IMG/VR virus record: IMGVR_UViG_3300021197_000351
Coordinates: 1-55,256 of that record
Reading direction: 5' to 3' (one strand)
DNA: 55,256 bases
Source of the DNA: a virus
Of the stretch, positions 50,912 through 55,256 are shown in pieces (position 1 is the first letter of the stretch; each line of letters begins with the position of its first letter). The notes beneath the pieces are model-generated. The model was not told the origin of the DNA. It saw nothing but the letters and a program-made list of their open reading frames with translations, and searched no databases. Made by a program: the position numbers and the translations under genes.

Positions 50912-51100
50912 ATGGCTAAATTTGCAATCTATGATGCTACAATCAACGTTAATCCAATCGGTTCTCAAAACCTTTTGTTCAGACGTACTACCGATCGCTA
51001 TGCAGCTAAAGGTACTATTAGCTCTAACCGTGGCTATCTTAAAGTCTCTCGTAGCACTGCTCCAAAAACCCGTGGTCAATTTGTATCACGACCTGTGTAA
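50912..51100 (+). CDS. hypothetical basic early protein, 62 aa
   Basis: GGAGG 6 nt upstream of the ATG. Basic and beta-like: MAKFAIYDATINVNPIGSQN, LLFRRTTDRYAAKGTISSNR, SRSTAPKTRGQFVSRPV. It is the last gene before the bidirectional terminator at 51110. Unknown function. Confidence 0.65.
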   Translation: MAKFAIYDATINVNPIGSQNLLFRRTTDRYAAKGTISSNRGYLKVSRSTAPKTRGQFVSRPV

Positions 51101-51109
51101 AGAAATAAA

Positions 51110-51150
51110 AAAGCCACTAGAAATACTTCATGTATCTCTAGTGGCTTTAT
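51110..51150. terminator. bidirectional intrinsic terminator between early genes and the small terminase gene
   Basis: AAAGCCACTAGA pairs with TCTAGTGGCTTT (51110-51121 with 51137-51148) and carries inner pairing ATAC/GTAT. TTTATTTACTTTTT follows on the plus strand, and AATAAAAAA precedes, giving T-rich flanks on both strands. It stops 50912-51100 from the left and 51158-51562 from the right. Confidence 0.9.
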
Positions 51151-51157
51151 TTACTTT

Positions 51158-51562
51158 TTACTGACCCACATCCGACAGTTCCTTGATCTTGCGGTCGAGT
51201 TCCTCTTCCGTCAAATCAGTAGCATCCAGATTCTTTGTGGTCTGATCAATTCTTTGCAGCTTCGGCTGCTCATACTCTGCTAATGCAATAGCCAGTCTTT
51301 CAATTGTATCCTGGTCTTCAGCTTGCATAGCTTTAATCAGTTGCACTTTAAGAATCTCGACAGCTGTCGGCATCTCCGTAATAATATCATCACGGATTTT
51401 CTTAAATTCATGCGCGGATAAACTCATTGCTTCTCGCAATGCTTTGTTCCGTCTTCGTGTTTCTGCACCTTTTGCTTGCATAGCGCGAGCTTTCTCAGAG
51501 TCCATATAGGGCTTTAGCTGCTTCAGCGAGTTCGGGTGTTTTCCACAGTTTTCATAACCCAT
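51158..51562 (-). CDS. putative terminase small subunit, 134 aa
   Basis: Start set at ATG 51562 (GGAGG 6-8 nt upstream). Sequence features: KARAMQAKGAETRRRNKALREAMSLSAHEFKKIRDDI (a helix-turn-helix-like basic region), then EILKVQLIKAMQAEDQDTIERLAIALAEYEQPKLQRIDQTTKNLDATDLTEEELDRKIKEL. The EQPKLQRID...LTEEEL ending is typical of small terminase subunits. It would recognise the packaging site and feed the large subunit (45424). It is a lone minus-strand gene within plus-strand genes. Confidence 0.7.
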   Translation of the reverse strand: MGYENCGKHPNSLKQLKPYMDSEKARAMQAKGAETRRRNKALREAMSLSAHEFKKIRDDIITEMPTAVEILKVQLIKAMQAEDQDTIERLAIALAEYEQPKLQRIDQTTKNLDATDLTEEELDRKIKELSDVGQ

Positions 51563-51582
51563 AGTAAACCTCCAAGTTAAGT

Positions 51583-51600
51583 CTTTAAGGAGACATTTAA
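51583..51600 (-). promoter_or_regulatory. predicted phage RNA polymerase promoter for the small terminase gene
   Basis: The minus strand reads TTAAATGTCTCCTTAAAG, 20 nt before the start at 51562. It is the fourth copy of the 18-nt repeat. Its orientation gives the isolated gene its own late-type promoter, supporting the reading direction deduced for the other copies. Confidence 0.75.
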
Positions 51601-51630
51601 TTTTAATAACCGACATCCGGAGTATGCAGC

Positions 51631-51792
51631 ATGCGAGTTACACCTATAAATCCATACGCAAGGCTACTTCGTGATCCTAAATATAAACACCAAGTAGTTA
51701 AAAACAAAAGAAAATATAATCGAAAGCGAGATAAAGATGACAGATTACGGCAGAATAATGAGAGAAATAGAGGCGGAACAAAAGACGGCTAA
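51631..51792 (+). CDS. ArfA-like small basic protein (putative ribosome rescue factor), 53 aa
   Basis: NPYARLLRDPKYKHQVVKNKRKYNRKRDK resembles the core of E. coli ArfA ([25 protein letters not shown]): the A-L-L-x-D-P element, then a Lys/Arg-rich tail. ArfA frees stalled ribosomes with RF2. CGGAG lies 9 nt before the ATG. The stop codon lies in the loop of hairpin copy 4. Resemblance is by eye; it may only be a basic ribosome-associated peptide. Confidence 0.5.
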   Translation: MRVTPINPYARLLRDPKYKHQVVKNKRKYNRKRDKDDRLRQNNERNRGGTKDG

Positions 51793-51808
51793 CGCCGCCT
51801 CTCCAATC
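51769..51808 (+). promoter_or_regulatory. C(TAAC)G hairpin element, copy 4, with an alternative longer stem
   Basis: CGGC (51786-51789), loop TAAC, GCCG (51794-51797), then CCTCTCCAATC. A competing eight-pair stem AGAGGCGG (51769-51776) with CCGCCTCT (51795-51802) uses the same 3' arm, so two exclusive folds are possible. The TAA of the loop is the stop codon of 51631-51792, and the next gene starts 22 nt downstream. Confidence 0.55.
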
Positions 51809-51829
51809 AATAAAAGAAAGGAAGCTGAC

Positions 51830-52111
51830 ATGGCGAAGGTCACTGCAGTACAAATTTTACATGAAGCCGCCGAGCTTAAAGAGCGTAAGTCTAAAGACTA
51901 TCAAGGCGGTACATGGACTGAAGAAGATTACTTCCCGTTCGGAGATACATCTTACATCCACATGATTCATACAAAGTATTTGCGTATGCGCAATATCTGT
52001 GAAGGTGATCAGGATACAAACTTCGAAGCACTTGAGGACACGCTAGTTGACATGGCAGTTTACTGCGCAATGTTTGCAGCATATTTGGAGAATAAAAAGA
52101 ATGGTATTTAA
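51830..52111 (+). CDS. DUF1599 / nucleotide modification associated domain 1 (Nmad1) protein, 93 aa
   Basis: Core pattern: ILHEAAELKERKSKDYQGG, DYFPFGDTSYIHMIHTKYLRM, NFEALEDTLVDMAVYCAMF. KxKDYxG, HTKYLR and FExLEDTLxDxxxYxxxF are the hallmarks of this domain, linked by genome context to base modification. Start set at 51830 (AAAGGAAG 6 nt upstream); an in-frame ATG at 51737 would add 31 residues encoded by the hairpin region. It begins the nucleotide-metabolism group. Confidence 0.75.
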   Translation: MAKVTAVQILHEAAELKERKSKDYQGGTWTEEDYFPFGDTSYIHMIHTKYLRMRNICEGDQDTNFEALEDTLVDMAVYCAMFAAYLENKKNGI

Positions 52112-52271
52112 TGTAGGTGATAAAGTAGAAAAAGTTGGCGGTGACTATACGTTTGTAGGTGTAATTGTTTCAATATTTGAAAAGCTAAGTGGCGCTATTC
52201 GCTTAGTAGTTGAAGATGATCGTGGTGTACTGCATGTATATAGCGAAAAGATTTTGAGGCACGTTGAATAA
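52101..52271 (+). CDS. small conserved SH3-like protein, 56 aa
   Basis: MVFNVGDKVEKVGGDYTFVGVIVSIFEKLSGAIRLVVEDDRGVLHVYS reads as a KOW/SH3-like beta barrel. The VGDKV..GGDY.F.G.VV motif is found in many phage and bacterial small proteins. It overlaps the Nmad1 gene by 11 nt and the next gene by 1 nt. The biochemical role is not known. Confidence 0.72.
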   Translation: MVFNVGDKVEKVGGDYTFVGVIVSIFEKLSGAIRLVVEDDRGVLHVYSEKILRHVE

Positions 52272-52462
52272 TGGAACTACATACATTCTATGGAACCAAT
52301 GAATACAAAGACCGCAGGGCTTATGTATTTCTTGAAGAAGACGGCTCATATACTGTAACAATGCTTAAAGATGTTACAATAGTTGAAGACCGTAACATTA
52401 AAGGACACTCAGAAACCTATGCAGAAAACTGCGCAGAGAACTGGGTATTAGGTATAATTTAG
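52271..52462 (+). CDS. hypothetical protein, 63 aa
   Basis: Small beta-like protein (ELHTFYGTNEYKDRRAYVFLEEDGSYTVTMLKDVTIVEDR) with a helical end (ETYAENCAENWVLGII). It overlaps the stop of the previous gene. No motif known. It sits 12 nt before the thymidylate-synthase homologue. Confidence 0.65.
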   Translation: MELHTFYGTNEYKDRRAYVFLEEDGSYTVTMLKDVTIVEDRNIKGHSETYAENCAENWVLGII

Positions 52463-52474
52463 AAAGGAATTCAA

Positions 52475-53266
52475 ATGGCTTGGACACTTGAATCGCAATA
52501 CATTGATATTGCTAGAAAAATCATACATAATGGAACAGTAAGAGAAACTCGGAATGCTGTAACACACTCGTTACCATTTCAAACAATGGAATTTTCACTT
52601 GAAAGTGGCTTCTTTCCGCTGCTTACGACACGCCAAATGTTTTACAAAGGTGTGCTAGGTGAATACGCCGCAATGATTAGAGGCCCACGGCATGTTAAAG
52701 ACTTTGAAAGATGGGGTTGTAACTACTGGAATCAATGGGCTAACGAAGATGGTTCGATTGCTGTCGACTATGGTAATGCATGGCGTGACTTCAATGGTGT
52801 CGACCAAATGGCGCATGTTATTGACAGCCTGCTTAACAATCCAGCTGATCGTCGCATGGTTATTAGTGGATGGCGTCCTGATAAACTCGATGATCTTAAT
52901 CTACCCTGCTGTCACCACAACTACCAGTTTTATTCTGACGGTAGCACATTGGATCTACTATGGATCCAAAGATCCGGAGATTGGATGGTGGGAGTACCCA
53001 GTGATGTGGTGCTTTCTGCAACTATGCTTCTATGCTTTAGTAGTGTTGCTTCCCTTAGGCCAGGCACTGTTAAGTTTATAGTTGGCGATGCTCATATATA
53101 CGCAGACCATATTAACGATGCTCATAAGCAAATTAAACGTTTGCCATGGGCTCCACCTAAATACGACTTGAAAAAGCAATCAGATGTGTATTCATTTGAA
53201 CCATCAGATCTTACAATTTCAAGCTACAAATACGAAGACTCTATTAAATATTCAGTAAAGGAATAA
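52475..53266 (+). CDS. thymidylate synthase homologue with Asn177Asp: probable dCMP hydroxymethylase or dCMP methylase
   Basis: 263 aa, the length of E. coli ThyA, and the second half keeps the same numbering: Arg126-Arg127, catalytic Cys146 (LPCCHH), Gln165-Arg166-Ser167, Asp169, Gly173, His207, Tyr209. At 177, where dUMP enzymes have Asn (GLPFN), this has Asp (GVPSD). T4 dCMP hydroxymethylase (gp42) has Asp there, and N-to-D mutants of ThyA prefer dCMP. Trp85 (E. coli Trp80) is kept, leaving methyl versus hydroxymethyl transfer open. AGAAAGGAA precedes the ATG. It is 2 nt from the MazG-like gene. Family certain; substrate inferred. Confidence 0.8.
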   Translation: MAWTLESQYIDIARKIIHNGTVRETRNAVTHSLPFQTMEFSLESGFFPLLTTRQMFYKGVLGEYAAMIRGPRHVKDFERWGCNYWNQWANEDGSIAVDYGNAWRDFNGVDQMAHVIDSLLNNPADRRMVISGWRPDKLDDLNLPCCHHNYQFYSDGSTLDLLWIQRSGDWMVGVPSDVVLSATMLLCFSSVASLRPGTVKFIVGDAHIYADHINDAHKQIKRLPWAPPKYDLKKQSDVYSFEPSDLTISSYKYEDSIKYSVKE

Positions 53267-53268
53267 AC

Positions 53269-53718
53269 ATGAGCTACCGAGTAAATACCGATGTGCCTTG
53301 GCACTATCACATTGAAGACATGCATAACCTATTTGGTGTGCATGATTGGGTTAACAGTAAACTAGACGAAGGAGATATGGAATCTCTAAAAAAGTTTTTA
53401 GAATTTCGTATTCAATTTCTGAAAGAAGAACTAAATGAAACAGAAGAAGCATTTAATAACTCAGATCCAGCTGAAATTGTTGATGGTCTTATTGACCTAT
53501 GTGTTATCGCCATTGGTACACTGGATGCATTCGGCTGCGACTCCGCTGGTGCTTGGGCTGAAGTCATGGAAGCAAACATGGCGAAAGAACCTGGTGTTAA
53601 GGCTTCGCGCCCCAACCCTCTCGGTCTTCCTGATCTTATTAAACCTAAGGGATGGAGCGGACCGGATCATACGCATACAACAGGCGTTCTTACAAGAGTA
53701 CTCGGAAAGGAAGAGTAA
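53269..53718 (+). CDS. MazG-like all-alpha NTP pyrophosphohydrolase (candidate dCTPase), 149 aa
   Basis: KEELNETEEAF (Glu53, Glu54, Glu57) and EIVDGLIDLCVIAIGTLDAFG (Glu69, Asp72, Asp76) form the EExxE...ExxD metal site of the all-alpha NTP-PPase fold. The C-terminal ANMAKEP ... LIKPKGWSGPD tail is common in phage members. It would hydrolyse a (d)NTP to NMP. Beside a dCMP-type synthase homologue, a dCTPase role like T4 gp56 is attractive but inferred. It starts 2 nt after the previous stop, and the next ATG follows directly. Confidence 0.8.
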   Translation: MSYRVNTDVPWHYHIEDMHNLFGVHDWVNSKLDEGDMESLKKFLEFRIQFLKEELNETEEAFNNSDPAEIVDGLIDLCVIAIGTLDAFGCDSAGAWAEVMEANMAKEPGVKASRPNPLGLPDLIKPKGWSGPDHTHTTGVLTRVLGKEE

Positions 53719-54183
53719 ATGAAAATCATAGTCTCGCAGGAATTCGTAGATCAATGTATTGCCCGCTCAAATATATACAACGCAGGTCAACGCTCTGAGC
53801 AACAGCTTATTAGAGATATTGAATGCGAAATTTTTGAGTACCATATGATTAGCACAGACCAGTGGGATGACCACGATTCTTGGAAAGTTGATGGTGTTTC
53901 AGATGTATATGGTAATGTTGACGTAAAGTTTATTGATAAGTTCTATAATATTGCTCATAAGAAAATGGCATACCTCGCATGGCAATCAACAGATGTTGAA
54001 ACATTTGTATTCTGTGAATGGGTTAGTAGGCCAGAGCGTCTCCTTAAAGCAGGTGATGAAGTCGAAGTCAATGTCGTAGGTATTTTATCTTATATGGATT
54101 TTCTTAAAAACCTGCGCCCATCTAAATTTAATGCAGGATATTATGTAAATGCCAGACAAGTTGCCCAAACATATGAGGAGTGA
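53719..54183 (+). CDS. hypothetical protein with possible PD-(D/E)XK-like core, 154 aa
   Basis: Segment DGVSDVYGNVDVKFIDKF has the D...DxK arrangement of many PD-(D/E)XK nucleases, preceded by an acidic helix (QQLIRDIECEIFEYHM) and followed by AYLAWQSTDVETFVFCEWVSRPE strands. The sequence is beta/alpha mixed. No close named relative is recognised. It directly follows the MazG-like gene and overlaps the zinc-ribbon gene by 35 nt. Confidence 0.6.
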   Translation: MKIIVSQEFVDQCIARSNIYNAGQRSEQQLIRDIECEIFEYHMISTDQWDDHDSWKVDGVSDVYGNVDVKFIDKFYNIAHKKMAYLAWQSTDVETFVFCEWVSRPERLLKAGDEVEVNVVGILSYMDFLKNLRPSKFNAGYYVNARQVAQTYEE

Positions 54184-54340
54184 TGTTGATCATATTACTG
54201 AGCTACCTTTCGAAATAATTAAGTGCCCATCGTGTGCTATCTTATACCAAAGAATGTGGATAGATAGACTCGATGATCACTGCCCTAAATGTCTCAACAA
54301 GCATATGCTAGAAAGAGAAACCAATGAGACTAACATTTGA
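54149..54340 (+). CDS. small zinc-ribbon protein, 63 aa
   Basis: Two Cys pairs, KCPSC and HCPKC, 20 residues apart, make a zinc ribbon. The rest is short and charged. It overlaps the preceding gene by 35 nt and the DNA polymerase start by 17 nt. Phages often carry such peptides; the role is unknown. Confidence 0.6.
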   Translation: MPDKLPKHMRSDVDHITELPFEIIKCPSCAILYQRMWIDRLDDHCPKCLNKHMLERETNETNI

Positions 54341-55256
54341 TATTGAAACTGATGGGTTAGACGCTACCAAAATATGGTGTCTAATCATGGAAGATATTGA
54401 TACAGGACGTATCATGAAGTATACTGATCAACCTATAAAGTGCAATGGTGATATTGCAACTGGCTTAAACATGCTTAAAAATGCTGAGCTACTTGTTGCA
54501 CATAATGGCATTGGCTTTGATGCGCTTGTCATACTAAAGCTATATGGTGTTGATCTATACAATAATAAGTTCTTTGATACATGGATTGCATCACAAGTTC
54601 TTAATTACCGCAGACCACACAAGCATGGCTTAGCTGGCTGGGGTGAACACCTAGGCTATCACAAGCTACACTTTGATAACTTCTCAGAGTTCTCTGAAGA
54701 AATGGTTACGTATTGTGTACGTGATGTACAACTGAATACTGTAATCTTTAAGAAGCTAATGGAAGAACTCACTGCGCTTGCTGCTAAGCAACCCCTTATT
54801 CGTGAGGGTTTGAAAGCAGAAATGGAGGCTGCAAAGTTTGATGCTTACTGTAGACATTACGGATGGCAGTTCGATACTGATAAAGGTAAAGACACACTCG
54901 ACAAACTTATCAATCGTATGAAATACATTGAAGGTGTAGTCGAACCACACTTACCAGACATCGTTAAGTACAAAGATAAAGTTGCTAAGACTCCAAAGTT
55001 TACAAAGAAAGGTGAGTACACTGCAACAACTGCACGTATGCTTACTGAATACTTTAAGCGTGAAGTTAAATCAACTGATACACATATGCTTGCAGCTGGT
55101 CGAGAGTTTCAACGTAAAGAAACAATCAAAGCCACACTCGGTAATATGGAACAAGTCAAAGAGTATCTTTACTCAATTGGCTGGGAACCAGATGACTGGA
55201 AGATGGAGCGCGGTGTATATGGCTGGGAAAAGAAATCACCTAAGCTAACATCAACC
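54324..55256 (+). CDS. DNA polymerase A family, N-terminal 3'-5' exonuclease half (continues at base 1)
   Basis: Start ATG 54324. Exonuclease motifs: Exo I FDIETDG (Asp6, Glu8), Exo II HNGIGFDAL, Exo III YCVRDVQLN (Tyr...Asp). The proofreading domain therefore looks intact. After about residue 200 the linker and thumb region begin (FDAYCRHYGWQFDTDKG). The frame is open to the last base (311 codons) and joins exactly to the frame open at base 1, giving one gene across the window edges. Confidence 0.95.
   Translation, partial: MRLTFDIETDGLDATKIWCLIMEDIDTGRIMKYTDQPIKCNGDIATGLNMLKNAELLVAHNGIGFDALVILKLYGVDLYNNKFFDTWIASQVLNYRRPHKHGLAGWGEHLGYHKLHFDNFSEFSEEMVTYCVRDVQLNTVIFKKLMEELTALAAKQPLIREGLKAEMEAAKFDAYCRHYGWQFDTDKGKDTLDKLINRMKYIEGVVEPHLPDIVKYKDKVAKTPKFTKKGEYTATTARMLTEYFKREVKSTDTHMLAAGREFQRKETIKATLGNMEQVKEYLYSIGWEPDDWKMERGVYGWEKKSPKLTST

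Noticed and set aside
1-55256. tRNA genes, CRISPR arrays, insertion sequences, integrase or attachment sites
   Set aside because: None seen by eye: no cloverleaf with a TTCRANNC arm, no regular spacer array, no transposase or recombinase motifs. A tRNA scan would settle the first point.

Overview
The window reads as a complete genome of a strictly lytic, tailed, podovirus-type bacteriophage of about 55 kb, written out linearly from a circular or circularly permuted map. The last gene on the right (DNA polymerase exonuclease half, 54324-55256) runs off the end in exactly the frame in which the polymerase half at 1-894 begins. I see no integrase, repressor, CRISPR array or convincing tRNA. The families present (P22-type portal, SU10-type major capsid protein, class II ribonucleotide reductase, several small proteins common in aquatic podophages) suggest a marine host, which the sequence does not identify.

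Layout. (1) Early region, plus strand, 47.1-51.1 kb: a leader rich in AT and hairpins, a gp2.5-like ssDNA-binding protein, and a run of very small proteins of unknown function including 20-41-residue membrane peptides. (2) A lone minus-strand gene at 51.2-51.6 kb, probably the small terminase, with a shared convergent terminator and its own phage-type promoter. (3) Nucleotide metabolism and replication, plus strand, 51.6 kb through the junction to 7.2 kb: ArfA-like peptide, DUF1599/Nmad1 protein, thymidylate-synthase homologue, MazG-like pyrophosphohydrolase, A-family DNA polymerase, 5'-3' exonuclease, RusA resolvase, primase-helicase, dCMP deaminase and a T7-type RNA polymerase. (4) Late region, minus strand, 47.1 down to 7.2 kb: large terminase, small conserved proteins, portal, scaffold, capsid, adaptor, a long array of tail-appendage genes, lysis genes, class II ribonucleotide reductase, a giant tail nozzle, internal/ejection proteins and, last, a 1162-residue protein.

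Main points. The last late gene carries all four single-subunit RNA polymerase motifs in order, so I read it as a virion (N4 vRNAP-like) RNA polymerase. With the 730-residue T7-type enzyme, the phage would have two RNA polymerases. Four copies of an 18-nt sequence (TTAAAYGTCYCCTWWAAG), all pointing into transcription units, are probable promoters for one of them. Four small C(TARC)G hairpins in the plus-strand early region are a second repeated signal and could be promoters for the other. The thymidylate-synthase homologue has Asp at the position (177) where dUMP enzymes have Asn, the known switch to dCMP. It sits with a MazG-like enzyme and a DUF1599 protein, suggesting that this phage modifies its cytosines.

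How it may work together (inference): the virion polymerase enters with the DNA and reads the early region. The T7-type polymerase made later reads the 18-nt promoters on both strands from a divergent pair at 47.1 kb. The replication genes copy the genome while the nucleotide genes supply, and perhaps alter, the dNTP pool. The minus-strand cluster then builds and lyses.
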